The notes under the pieces: model-generated | What the model was told of the DNA's origin: nothing | The model's database searches: none | Seen by the model: the letters and a program-made list of their open reading frames with translations, nothing else | DNA from: DASTCC01 sp035711465 | Lineage (GTDB): Bacteria > Acidobacteriota > Vicinamibacteria > Vicinamibacterales > SCN-69-37 | Reading direction: 5' to 3' | Length of the DNA stretch: 6,632 nt | NCBI GenBank assembly: GCA_035711465.1 | Contig: DASTCC010000156.1 | Span: 1 to 6,632 of the forward strand | Translations under genes and position numbers: made by a program | Part shown: positions 1-6,538 of the stretch, in pieces | Position numbering within the stretch: position 1 is the first letter of the stretch | How the letters are laid out: every line of letters begins with the position of its first letter

Positions 1-181
1 GGGGTCAGATCTTGAATCTTGGCGTTTGGTGCCAGGTCTTGAATCCTCGGATCGCTTTTAGCGCCTGAATCTGGCCGTTAGTGTCAGGCCTTGAACGCCT
101 GATATTGGCGCGCGACCGCCAATCTGGCGCGAACCGGATTCAAGACCTGGCACCAAACGCCAAGATTCAAGATCTGACCCC
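1..181. repeat. REP/MITE-like inverted repeat, 46-bp perfect arms
   Basis: Positions 1-46 and 136-181 are exact reverse complements over 46 bp, separated by an 89-bp centre. The arms contain copies of one short word: TCAGATCTTGAA at 5-16 and CCAGGTCTTGAA at 32-43 in direct orientation. The inverted counterparts lie near 139-150 and 166-177. The centre holds another degenerate direct copy, TCAGGCCTTGAA (84-95). It also has a small stem, TTGGCG/CGCCAA (105-110 with 117-122). No transposase is encoded. Paired inverted palindromic units of this kind resemble REP doublets (REPINs) or MITEs mobilised in trans, which is inferred from form only. The left end coincides with the window edge, so the element may extend further left. 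Confidence 0.85.
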
Positions 182-191
182 ACCACAGCCT

Positions 192-197
192 TATCAT
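192..197 (+). promoter_or_regulatory. Candidate -10 box for a leaderless transpeptidase transcript
   Basis: TATCAT matches the sigma-70 type consensus TATAAT at five of six positions and lies exactly 6 nt before the ATG at 204. Transcription would then begin at or next to the start codon. There is no Shine-Dalgarno-like sequence between 182 and 203, which agrees with a leaderless message. No convincing -35 box is seen at normal spacing; that region falls inside the right arm of the inverted repeat. The prediction rests on a hexamer and its spacing. Confidence 0.4.
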
Positions 198-203
198 CCC
201 TGC

Positions 204-1883
204 ATGCGCCTGACGGCCCTGCTGCTGCTCGTCGTCGTCCAAGCCGGGCCGGCCCGCCCGCCCGACTCCGCTGTCGCGGCGATCGTCGCCGAGATGCTCG
301 CGTCCGCGGAGCATCCCGGGCTCAAATGGCGCGCCATCCCCGATGTCGTCGCGGCGCTGCGGCCGCTCTACGACGCCGAGCCTGACCGACTCGTCTGGAT
401 CGACGGCACGACGCCGTCGGCATCACTCGACGCGACCCTCGCGGCGCTGCGATCGGCCGGCGATCACGGGCTCGATCCCGCCGACTACGACGCCGCCAGG
501 CTCACCGACCAGCTCGCGCTCATCCGCCTGCGCGGATCGGCGATCGCGCCGCAGGCGCTCGCCCACTTCGATCTCGGCGTCAGCGTCGCCGCCGCCCGTA
601 TGCTCAGGGCCGTCAGCCTCGGGCGCATCGATCCGGCGACGATGCGATGGGGCTACGACTTGACGCCGAAGCAGTTCGACGTCACCGCGGTGATCGCCGA
701 CGTGCGCCGCGGCACGGCGCTCGCCGCCGCGCTCGAGGAGCTCGAGCCTCGATTCGCGCACTATACCCGCGCGCGGCGGACGCTCGCCGTATACAAGGCG
801 CTCGCCGCGGCCGGCGAACCGGAGCCGATACCGAGCCTGCCGCGGAGCCAGAAGAAGGTGGAGTCGGGCCAATCCTGGACCGGCGCGCCGCAGCTCGCCA
901 GAAGACTGCAGACCTTCGGCGATCTTCCTGCCGGCGCGTACGACGGCACCCCGACGTATTCACCCGCGCTCGTCGACGCGGTCAGGAAGTTTCAGACCCG
1001 CCACGGTCTGGAAGTCGATGGCGTCCTCGGGCCGGGCACCATCGCCGCGCTCAACGTCACCCTCGCTGCCCGCGTGCGCCAGATCGAGCTCGCGATCGAA
1101 CGGATGCGCTGGCTGCCGGCACTCGGCGTCCGTCCCAAGGTCTTCGTGAACGTCCCGCTCTTCCGGCTGTGGGCCGACGATCCGATCAGCGGCAACGAAC
1201 CGCTGCGCATGAATGTCGTCGTCGGCCAGTCGATGAATCACCAGACGCCGATCTTCGTCGAGCAGATGGAGTACGTCGTCTTCCGCCCGTACTGGTATCC
1301 GCCGTACAGCATCACCTCGCGTGAGATCGTGCCGAAGGCGTTGAAGGATCCGGCCTACATGGACCGCGAGGCGCTCGAGATCGTGGCCACCGGCGACGAC
1401 AACGCCGCGAGCCTGCCGGCGACGCCGGAGAACCTCGCGCTCGTGCGTCAGGGCAAGCTGTTCGTACGGCAGCGGCCGGGTCCGAAGAACTCGCTCGGCC
1501 TGGCGAAGTTCATCTTTCCGAACGACGACAACGTCTACATGCACGGCACGCCTGCCGAGGCGCTGTTCGCGCGAGCCCGGCGCGATTTCAGTCATGGCTG
1601 CATCCGGCTCGAGGATCCGGCACGGTTCGCCGAATGGGTGCTCCGCGAGCAGCCCGAATGGACGCGGGCCCGGATCGACGCCGCGATGCAGGGCGCACGG
1701 CCGGCGCGTGTCAACCTGAAGCAGCCGCTGGCGGTCGTGATCTTCTACGACACCGTCCACGTCAACTCGGAGAACGTCGTCTTCTTCGTCTCCGACATCT
1801 ACGGCCACGATCGCGCGCTCGACGCGGCGCTCAACCGCGGCTATCCGTACCCGCTGAAGAGCGCCACGCCGGCGCGCCGGTAG
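204..1883 (+). CDS. YcbB-type L,D-transpeptidase (scaffold, PG-binding and YkuD domains)
   Basis: This 559-residue protein is predicted to form 3-3 (mDAP-mDAP) cross-links in peptidoglycan, or to attach proteins to it, acting outside the cytoplasmic membrane. Residues 1 to about 17 form a short signal peptide or anchor (one Arg, then a Leu/Val-rich stretch). Residues about 25-225 match the N-terminal scaffold region of this family. About 230-285 is a PG_binding_1 domain with the usual FQxRHGLxVDGxxGxxTxxALN pattern. About 312-490 is the YkuD catalytic domain, with RPYWYPPYSI at 361-370, RPGPKNSLG at 424-432, the first His in MHG (His447), and SHGCIRL with His464 and nucleophile Cys466. All expected catalytic residues are present. 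Length fits YcbB (LdtD) relatives. The reading frame stays open upstream to a GTG at 81, but that extension would translate the inverted repeat. ATG 204 gives a signal peptide and is preferred. Confidence 0.93.
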   Translation: MRLTALLLLVVVQAGPARPPDSAVAAIVAEMLASAEHPGLKWRAIPDVVAALRPLYDAEPDRLVWIDGTTPSASLDATLAALRSAGDHGLDPADYDAARLTDQLALIRLRGSAIAPQALAHFDLGVSVAAARMLRAVSLGRIDPATMRWGYDLTPKQFDVTAVIADVRRGTALAAALEELEPRFAHYTRARRTLAVYKALAAAGEPEPIPSLPRSQKKVESGQSWTGAPQLARRLQTFGDLPAGAYDGTPTYSPALVDAVRKFQTRHGLEVDGVLGPGTIAALNVTLAARVRQIELAIERMRWLPALGVRPKVFVNVPLFRLWADDPISGNEPLRMNVVVGQSMNHQTPIFVEQMEYVVFRPYWYPPYSITSREIVPKALKDPAYMDREALEIVATGDDNAASLPATPENLALVRQGKLFVRQRPGPKNSLGLAKFIFPNDDNVYMHGTPAEALFARARRDFSHGCIRLEDPARFAEWVLREQPEWTRARIDAAMQGARPARVNLKQPLAVVIFYDTVHVNSENVVFFVSDIYGHDRALDAALNRGYPYPLKSATPARR

Positions 1884-1888
1884 CGCCC

Positions 1889-2116
1889 ATGCCATTCAAG
1901 AGCAAGGCCCAGCGGCGCAAGTTCGCCCAGCTGCTCGTCGAAGGCAAGATCTCCGACGAGACCTACGAGGAATGGAACCGCGAGACCGGGCGCAAGACCC
2001 TGCCGGAGCGCGTCACCCGCTCGGCACGGAAGTCAGCGAAGAGGGCGAAGACGAAGACGCCGGCGCCGACGAAGAAGAGCGCCCGGAGCACCAGAAGGCG
2101 AACGACGAAGGGCTAG
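1889..2116 (+). CDS. Small conserved-type protein with basic C-terminal tail
   Basis: This is a 75-residue protein of unknown function. Residues 1-41 form a compact, probably helical module that begins MPFKSKAQRRKFAQLL and continues with a WNRETGRKTLPERV segment. The opening resembles a widespread short MPxKSxAQRR-type family seen in bacterial and phage genomes, but I cannot assign a role. Residues 44-75 hold 14 Lys/Arg and no Asp/Glu, with Ala/Thr/Ser/Pro between them. This is like the tails of histone H1-like bacterial proteins, so nucleic-acid binding is a reasonable inference. The ATG lies 5 nt after the transpeptidase stop and lacks a clear ribosome-binding site, suggesting translational coupling. 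In-frame codons upstream of 1889 overlap the transpeptidase gene in another frame and are not needed. Confidence 0.78.
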   Translation: MPFKSKAQRRKFAQLLVEGKISDETYEEWNRETGRKTLPERVTRSARKSAKRAKTKTPAPTKKSARSTRRRTTKG

Positions 2117-2123
2117 GACGGGC

Positions 2124-4202
2124 TTACTTCTTCCCCGCCAGCGCCGCCACCGCGGCGACGAGCTCGCCCGGATCGATCGGCTTCGCCAGGTGCATCTCGA
2201 AGCCGCTGCGAAGAGCCCTGGCGCGATCTTCCGATCGGGCGAACGCCGTGAGTGCCGCGGCCGGCGCGTTGCGCGCCGCGAGATGCTCGGCGGCGCGGAT
2301 TCGCGAAATCAGCTCGAAGCCGTCCATCTCCGGCATCGCCAGATCGATCACCATGACATTCGGCTCGGACGTCTCGAGCCGCTCGAGCGCGGCGCTCGGC
2401 GAAGTGACCGTCGTCACGTCGGCACCCGCCTTTTCGAGCACGACGCGGACCAGCGCCAGCGCGTCGTGCTCGTCGTCGACCGCGAGCACCCGCACGCCGC
2501 GCAGATCGCCGAGCGCATCGAGCGGCGCGCGCTGGTCCGGCTTCGCCGGCTCGCGTCTTCGCGCCGAGCCTTCACGCGTCTCCCGCCTGGCAGGCAGCCG
2601 CACGCGGAACGTCGCGCCACGGTCGGGCCCCGCGCTCTCGGCCTCCACGGTGCCGCCATGCATCTCGACGATGTGCCGGACGATGGCGAGGCCGAGACCG
2701 AGTCCGCCGGCGCGCCGCGTCGTACCCGAATCGGCCTGACGGAATCGATCGAAGACGAACGGCAGGAACTCGCGACGAATGCCGGCGCCGGTGTCGGCCA
2801 CGACGATCTCGAGATCGTCGCCGGCGCGATCGATGCGAACCAGGACTCGCCCGTCGCGCGGCGTGAACTTGACGGCGTTGGACAACAGATTCCAGATCAC
2901 CTGCTGCAACCGCGCCGGATCTCCCGAGACGACCCCGACGTGCGGATCGAACACGGTCTCGAGCCGTACGCCTTTCGCATCGGCCGCCGGACGAACCGTC
3001 GCCAGGGCGTTGGCGACGATCAGCGGCAGCTCGACCGCCTGGACGTCGAGGTGCAGCTTGCCGGAGACGATGCGCGAGACATCGAGCACGTCTTCGACGA
3101 TCTCGGTGAGCCAGCCGGCGTTGCGTTCGAGCGTCTCCAGTCCGCGCTCGGCCTGATCGCCGGTGAGAATCCCGCCGCGGAGCAGACGCGAGTAGCCGAG
3201 GATCGCGTTGAGCGGCGTCCGCAGCTCGTGCGACAGCACGGCGAGGAAGTCGTCCTTCATCCGGTTCGCGTCCTGCGCCTCGGCGTAGAGCCGCGCGTTC
3301 TCGAGCGCGACCGACGCCCAGGCGGCGACGCCAGTCGCCAGACGCTCATGCTGCTGGGTGAAGACGCCGATCCGCGAGTGGCCGAAGAACAGGCCGCCGA
3401 GCACCCCGCCGGCGATGCCCTTGACCGGCACCGCCAGATAGCTTCGCACCGGCAGGTGGCCCTTGGGCATGCCGGCAAACGGCTGATTCTTCCCGTAGCG
3501 CGGATCGCGGGTCACGTCGTCGACGCGGACCGGGCCGAGACCGTCGAACGTCGGCGCGAACAGTTCGGTAGCCCGCGGGTTTGGAAACTGCGCGAACGCC
3601 TCCTTCGGCGCCCCCGACAGCGTGTAGAGCATGTAGGCGTTGCCGGTCTCGACGTCGGTGACGTTGTAGAAGAACGCCCCGAACTCGGCGCGGGTGAGCT
3701 CGGTGGCAAGGTCGGTGACCTTCTGGACGATCGTGTCGCGCTCGAGGGTGGACGCGACCATGGCGCCGACGCGCTCGAGCCGCTCTGCGGTTTCCGCGTG
3801 CTCGCGCGCGATCGCCAGCAGCCTCACGCGCTCGCTGATGTCGCGCGCGATCTTCGACGCGCCGACGATCTCGCCGTGCTCGTTCTTGATCGGCGAGACG
3901 GTCAGCGAGATCGACATCAGCGATCCGTCCTTGCGCTGGCGGATCGTCTCGTAGTGATCGACTTTCTGGCCGGCGCGAATCCTGGCGAGAACGACGTCCT
4001 CTTCGCTCTGGAGCTCCGTGGGGATGAGCATCCGGACCGAGCGGCCGATTGCTTCGCCTTCGCTGTAGCCGAAGAGCCGCGTCGCAGCCGGGTTCCAGGA
4101 CGTGATGATCCCGTTGAGGTCCTTGCTGATGATGGCGTCGTCCGACGACTCGACCACTCGGGCGAGGTGCCGCTGCGTCAGATCATCGGGGAGTCGTTTC
4201 AT
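2124..4202 (-). CDS. Cytosolic hybrid sensor histidine kinase (PAS-GAF-HisKA-HATPase-REC)
   Basis: This 692-residue protein (from ATG 4202) should autophosphorylate on His and pass the phosphate to its own receiver domain. Order of domains: PAS about 10-125 (with SWNPAATRLFGYS), GAF about 147-305, HisKA with FLAVLSHELRTPLN and phospho-acceptor His325, HATPase_c with N-box WNLLSNAVKF (Asn438, Asn442), G1 DTGAGI (470-475) and G2 GGLGLGL (499-505), then a C-terminal REC domain with Asp576/Asp577, phospho-acceptor Asp620, Thr652 and Lys674. All key residues are intact. There is no membrane segment or signal peptide, so it senses an intracellular signal; the ligand is unknown. No separate response regulator or HPt partner lies in the window. 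A GTG at 4211 would add three residues; neither start has a clear Shine-Dalgarno site. Confidence 0.95.
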   Translation of the reverse strand: MKRLPDDLTQRHLARVVESSDDAIISKDLNGIITSWNPAATRLFGYSEGEAIGRSVRMLIPTELQSEEDVVLARIRAGQKVDHYETIRQRKDGSLMSISLTVSPIKNEHGEIVGASKIARDISERVRLLAIAREHAETAERLERVGAMVASTLERDTIVQKVTDLATELTRAEFGAFFYNVTDVETGNAYMLYTLSGAPKEAFAQFPNPRATELFAPTFDGLGPVRVDDVTRDPRYGKNQPFAGMPKGHLPVRSYLAVPVKGIAGGVLGGLFFGHSRIGVFTQQHERLATGVAAWASVALENARLYAEAQDANRMKDDFLAVLSHELRTPLNAILGYSRLLRGGILTGDQAERGLETLERNAGWLTEIVEDVLDVSRIVSGKLHLDVQAVELPLIVANALATVRPAADAKGVRLETVFDPHVGVVSGDPARLQQVIWNLLSNAVKFTPRDGRVLVRIDRAGDDLEIVVADTGAGIRREFLPFVFDRFRQADSGTTRRAGGLGLGLAIVRHIVEMHGGTVEAESAGPDRGATFRVRLPARRETREGSARRREPAKPDQRAPLDALGDLRGVRVLAVDDEHDALALVRVVLEKAGADVTTVTSPSAALERLETSEPNVMVIDLAMPEMDGFELISRIRAAEHLAARNAPAAALTAFARSEDRARALRSGFEMHLAKPIDPGELVAAVAALAGKK

Positions 4203-4243
4203 GTCGGACACAACGCTGGAGTGCGGTGAAGCGCAGTTCGAAT

Positions 4244-4277
4244 CGAGCGCCGCGGGCAGTATAGCCCGCGGCGCTCG
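4244..4277 (-). promoter_or_regulatory. 14-bp perfect palindrome with -10-like loop upstream of the kinase
   Basis: Arms 4244-4257 and 4264-4277 are perfectly complementary over 14 bp, almost all G/C, around a 6-nt loop. The hairpin begins 10 nt beyond the stop of the upstream minus-strand gene and ends about 40 nt before the kinase start. It could end or weaken transcription coming from the upstream gene, although no T-run follows it on the minus strand. The loop reads TATACT on the minus strand, a five-of-six match to a -10 box, so the palindrome may instead be an operator around a kinase promoter. No matching -35 was seen. Confidence 0.5.
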
Positions 4278-4287
4278 GCCCCATGGC

Positions 4288-5091
4288 CTACCGGGACGCC
4301 GGCCAGGGCGCGCGATAGGCGACGGCGATGGTCTCGAGGTCGGTCGCGACGCCGCGCCATTCAGTCGCGGCGCGCGGCGTGCGATGACCGGCGATGAACG
4401 ACTGAATCCGTGCCGCGCGGGTCAGCACCCGCTCGGCTTCGGCCGAGCTCGGCTTGCCGTCCTTGACCCGGTCGCGCAGCTGTTTGGCGTCCTTGGCGAG
4501 ATCGTCGAGATCGCGGTCGACGGCCTCGCGCGCCGACTTGCTCGCCGAGGCGTTGTCGCCATCGAGATCGTCCTCGAGCGCGTCCTCGAGTTTGTCGATC
4601 GCCTTGGCGACGCCGTCGGCCGCCGAGGCGACCTCGCGATCGCCCATCCGGCGCACCGTGTCGCCATCGCGGAGCGGGAAATCAGCGCCGTAGGCCGCGG
4701 CAAAAATCTTCAAGTCGGCGGCGAGGCGATTCCACTCGCTCTCCCCCTTTGTGCCGGCCGGTTGCTGCCGGAAGAAGCGCTCGATCGCCGACCCGTAGCG
4801 GAGCAGCGCGGCCGCTTCGGTGCTGGCCGAGTACTCCGGCGTCAGCCGCTCCTCGACGCGATCGATGCTCGCCTGGAAGTCGTTGAGGAAGTGCTCCATG
4901 TCCACTTCGCCCGACTCGCCACGAAAGACGGCGTCCTTGATCTTGTCGTCGAGAGCGTCGTCGAATCGGTCGCGGCCGTCCTCGATGCGCGCGACGAGCT
5001 GCCTGAGATCCTTGTCGGTCAGCCGATCGGCGGTGACGACCGCCGGGGTCGCGGCCACCGCCAGGGCGATGACGAGAGTCCTGAGCTTCAT
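4288..5091 (-). CDS. Secreted helical protein of unknown function with internal duplication
   Basis: This 267-residue protein is not one I recognise. It has a clear signal peptide: MKLR, a hydrophobic stretch of about 15 residues, and a likely cleavage site after VTA (19-21). The mature part is rich in Asp, Glu, Lys, Arg and Ala, looks almost entirely helical, and has no cysteine. It contains two related halves. The segment ending in EWNRLAADLKIFAAAY (119-134) is matched about 125 residues later by EWRGVATDLETIAVAY (244-259), and preceding stretches about 76-118 and 202-243 also align. A periplasmic helical-bundle role is inferred. The start is well set: a GGGAGG ribosome-binding site lies 7 nt before the ATG. 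The frame is open further upstream to 5301, but that would overlap the oxidoreductase and discard the signal peptide. It lies 28 nt downstream of the oxidoreductase, probably in the same transcript. Confidence 0.85.
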   Translation of the reverse strand: MKLRTLVIALAVAATPAVVTADRLTDKDLRQLVARIEDGRDRFDDALDDKIKDAVFRGESGEVDMEHFLNDFQASIDRVEERLTPEYSASTEAAALLRYGSAIERFFRQQPAGTKGESEWNRLAADLKIFAAAYGADFPLRDGDTVRRMGDREVASAADGVAKAIDKLEDALEDDLDGDNASASKSAREAVDRDLDDLAKDAKQLRDRVKDGKPSSAEAERVLTRAARIQSFIAGHRTPRAATEWRGVATDLETIAVAYRAPWPASR

Positions 5092-5098
5092 ATAGATG

Positions 5099-5105
5099 CC
5101 TCCCT
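5099..5105 (-). promoter_or_regulatory. Strong ribosome-binding site of the secreted protein gene
   Basis: The minus strand reads AGGGAGG here, ending 7 nt before the ATG at 5091. This fixes the start of the 267-residue protein and rules out the longer upstream reading. Confidence 0.75.
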
Positions 5106-5119
5106 GCAGATCGGGCCAG

Positions 5120-6229
5120 TCAATCCACGCTGGCGCTCTGCACCTTGACCAGTTCCGGCTTGCGCACCGGCGGACGAACCACCCGCTGGCGTCCGCTCGG
5201 CCGCTTGCGTTCCTCGTACGCCGGAATTTGAACTGCCTTCCCCGTCTCCGCCGATTCGTACAGCGCCTGGACGATCCGGACGTCCTGCAGTCCTTCTTCA
5301 CCGGAAGGCTCCGGCGTCCGGTTCCGCTGGATGCAGTCGGAGAAGTGCAGCAGCTCGGGCGCGAACTGATCCCGCTTGCCGATGCGCTTGTGCGTCGCCT
5401 TGCCGTTCACGGTCAGGGTGTAGCCCAGCCCTTCGGCGTACTCGTAGGCGGGATCGACGTGCAGCTGCCCCTTGGTGCCGACGATCCGGTACGAGGCGAC
5501 GTCGTCCGCATTGAAGCTGGTGACGAAGGACGCGATGCGTTCGCCTTCGAAACGGAGGATCGACGCGGTCGATTCGTCAACCTCCGCAAGCCTGGCGCCG
5601 CCGTTGTTCACCGAGATCGCCATCACTTCCTTGGGCTCGGCGCGGAAAAGGTAGCGGGCGGCGTTGATGCAGTAGACGCCGATGTCGTAGAGCGTGCCGC
5701 CGCCGTAGGCCTTCTTGGTCCGGATGTCGCCGCTGCGCACGGTCATCGAGAACGACGAGTTGAAGTACTTTGGCTGGCCGATGCGGCCGCGGCGGACGAG
5801 ATCGACGGCGCGCAGGTTGACTTCTTCGAAATGCAGGCGGTAGGCGATCATCAGCTTCACGCCGTTGGCGGCGCAGGCGTCGATCATCTGCTCGCATTCA
5901 TCGACGGTCACCGCCATCGGCTTCTCGCACAGCACGTGGACGCCGGCGGCCGCCGCGCGAATCGCGTACTCGGCGTGCTGCGAGTTCGGCAGCGCGATGT
6001 ACACCGCGTCGACTCGGTTCAGGCAGTCGTCGAACTGGTCGTAACCGTAGGTCCTGTCCAAGCGGTACTTCCTGGCGATCTCGCGTCGCTTGGCTGGATC
6101 GTCGCTGACCACCGCGGCGAGCGTCGAATTGCGCCTGGCGTGAGCAAACGCGGGAAGCACCGCGACTTGCGCGATGTGGCCGAGACCGACGACCGCATAT
6201 CGAATTGGCGCACGTCGACGCACTGCCAT
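5120..6229 (-). CDS. GFO/IDH/MocA-family oxidoreductase, glucose-fructose oxidoreductase-like
   Basis: This 369-residue cytosolic protein is predicted to oxidise or reduce a sugar, sugar-acid or inositol-like substrate with NAD(P). The N-terminal Rossmann fold has the dinucleotide motif GLGHIA at 15-20. The family signature CEKPMA lies at 101-106 with Lys103. The C-terminal domain carries GGGTLYDIGVYCINAARYL (177-194 or so), with Asp182 and Tyr186 at the positions used for catalysis in Zymomonas GFOR and its relatives. There is no Tat or Sec signal peptide, unlike periplasmic GFOR. Residues about 340-369 form an extra basic, proline-containing tail. The substrate cannot be told from sequence; 1,5-anhydrofructose reductase or sugar dehydrogenase activities are alternatives. 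ATG 6229 is supported by a GGGGAG site just upstream. It is probably the first gene of a transcript that includes the secreted protein gene. Confidence 0.92.
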   Translation of the reverse strand: MAVRRRAPIRYAVVGLGHIAQVAVLPAFAHARRNSTLAAVVSDDPAKRREIARKYRLDRTYGYDQFDDCLNRVDAVYIALPNSQHAEYAIRAAAAGVHVLCEKPMAVTVDECEQMIDACAANGVKLMIAYRLHFEEVNLRAVDLVRRGRIGQPKYFNSSFSMTVRSGDIRTKKAYGGGTLYDIGVYCINAARYLFRAEPKEVMAISVNNGGARLAEVDESTASILRFEGERIASFVTSFNADDVASYRIVGTKGQLHVDPAYEYAEGLGYTLTVNGKATHKRIGKRDQFAPELLHFSDCIQRNRTPEPSGEEGLQDVRIVQALYESAETGKAVQIPAYEERKRPSGRQRVVRPPVRKPELVKVQSASVD

Positions 6230-6234
6230 TCCTG

Positions 6235-6241
6235 CTCCCCT
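6235..6241 (-). promoter_or_regulatory. Ribosome-binding site of the oxidoreductase
   Basis: The minus strand reads AGGGGAG, ending 5 nt before the ATG at 6229, which supports that start. Confidence 0.65.
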
Positions 6242-6402
6242 CAGGCGTGCCGAACGCCGCCCACAGGTCTCTTCAATGCAAGGATCAGTCCCCTTCAGGA
6301 GAGTCTCTGCACGCGTCGGTACGCGGCAAAAGGCGGCCGCGGGGTAGGGAGAATGGAGAAAGGGGGCGGTGCGGTCGGCGGGCTCCGGGCGGCGAACCGC
6401 GG

Positions 6403-6436
6403 GCCGTGGAGTGCGGGCGCGAGCCGTGGAGTGCGG
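6403..6436. repeat. Direct repeat, 14 bp in two copies, 20-bp period
   Basis: GCCGTGGAGTGCGG occurs exactly at 6403-6416 and again at 6423-6436, two DNA helical turns apart. The function is unknown; the even helical phasing would suit a paired binding site, but chance duplication in a repeat-prone region is as likely. Confidence 0.7.
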
Positions 6437-6449
6437 CCGCCCCTGAACA

Positions 6450-6532
6450 CCCGAAGCCCCCAGCCAGCGCCCGAAGCCCGCAGCAGCAGCCCGCAGTCCG
6501 CAGCCCGCAGCCCGCAGCCCGCAGCCAGCCCC
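6450..6532. repeat. CCCGCAG heptamer minisatellite
   Basis: Five heptamers lie head to tail at 6490-6524: CCCGCAG, TCCGCAG, then three perfect CCCGCAG copies. Degenerate units (CCCGAAG at 6450-6456 and 6470-6476, CCCCCAG at 6457-6463, CCCGCAG at 6477-6483, with CAG insertions) extend the array leftwards. It ends about 20 bp before the helicase start codon. It looks like slippage-generated intergenic sequence. Confidence 0.85.
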
Positions 6533-6538
6533 TAGAAT
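6533..6538 (+). promoter_or_regulatory. Candidate -10 box for a leaderless helicase transcript
   Basis: TAGAAT matches TATAAT at five of six positions and is followed by exactly 6 nt before the ATG at 6545. No Shine-Dalgarno sequence is present in that gap. The upstream -35 region falls inside the heptamer array and shows no TTGACA-like box. Confidence 0.42.

Noticed and set aside
1..181. A CRISPR-like array from the repeated TCAGRYCTTGAA words
   Set aside because: The copies are inverted as well as direct, with unequal spacing and no uniform spacers; a REP/MITE-type palindrome explains them better.
81..203. A 41-residue N-terminal extension of the transpeptidase from GTG 81
   Set aside because: It would translate the inverted repeat and bury the signal peptide; ATG 204 begins directly with a signal sequence.
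960..1895. A 311-codon minus-strand frame antisense to the transpeptidase
   Set aside because: The plus-strand frame has the YkuD catalytic motif and domain order; the antisense frame shows no domain.
2190..4229. A 679-codon open frame on the plus strand, antisense to the whole kinase gene
   Set aside because: The kinase on the other strand has complete, ordered domain motifs. The antisense translation is Arg/Asp/Val-rich with no recognisable domain, the usual mirror effect in G+C-rich genes.
5092..5301. An upstream extension of the secreted protein gene to 5301
   Set aside because: It overlaps the oxidoreductase coding region, is Arg-rich, and would displace a good signal peptide that has a strong ribosome-binding site.
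6341..6381. A G-quadruplex from the GGG runs
   Set aside because: The runs are separated by long, uneven loops, so a stable quadruplex is doubtful.
5096..6535. A 479-codon open frame on the plus strand across the oxidoreductase and the intergenic repeats
   Set aside because: It is antisense to a clear GFO/IDH/MocA gene and its C-terminal part translates the low-complexity repeats.
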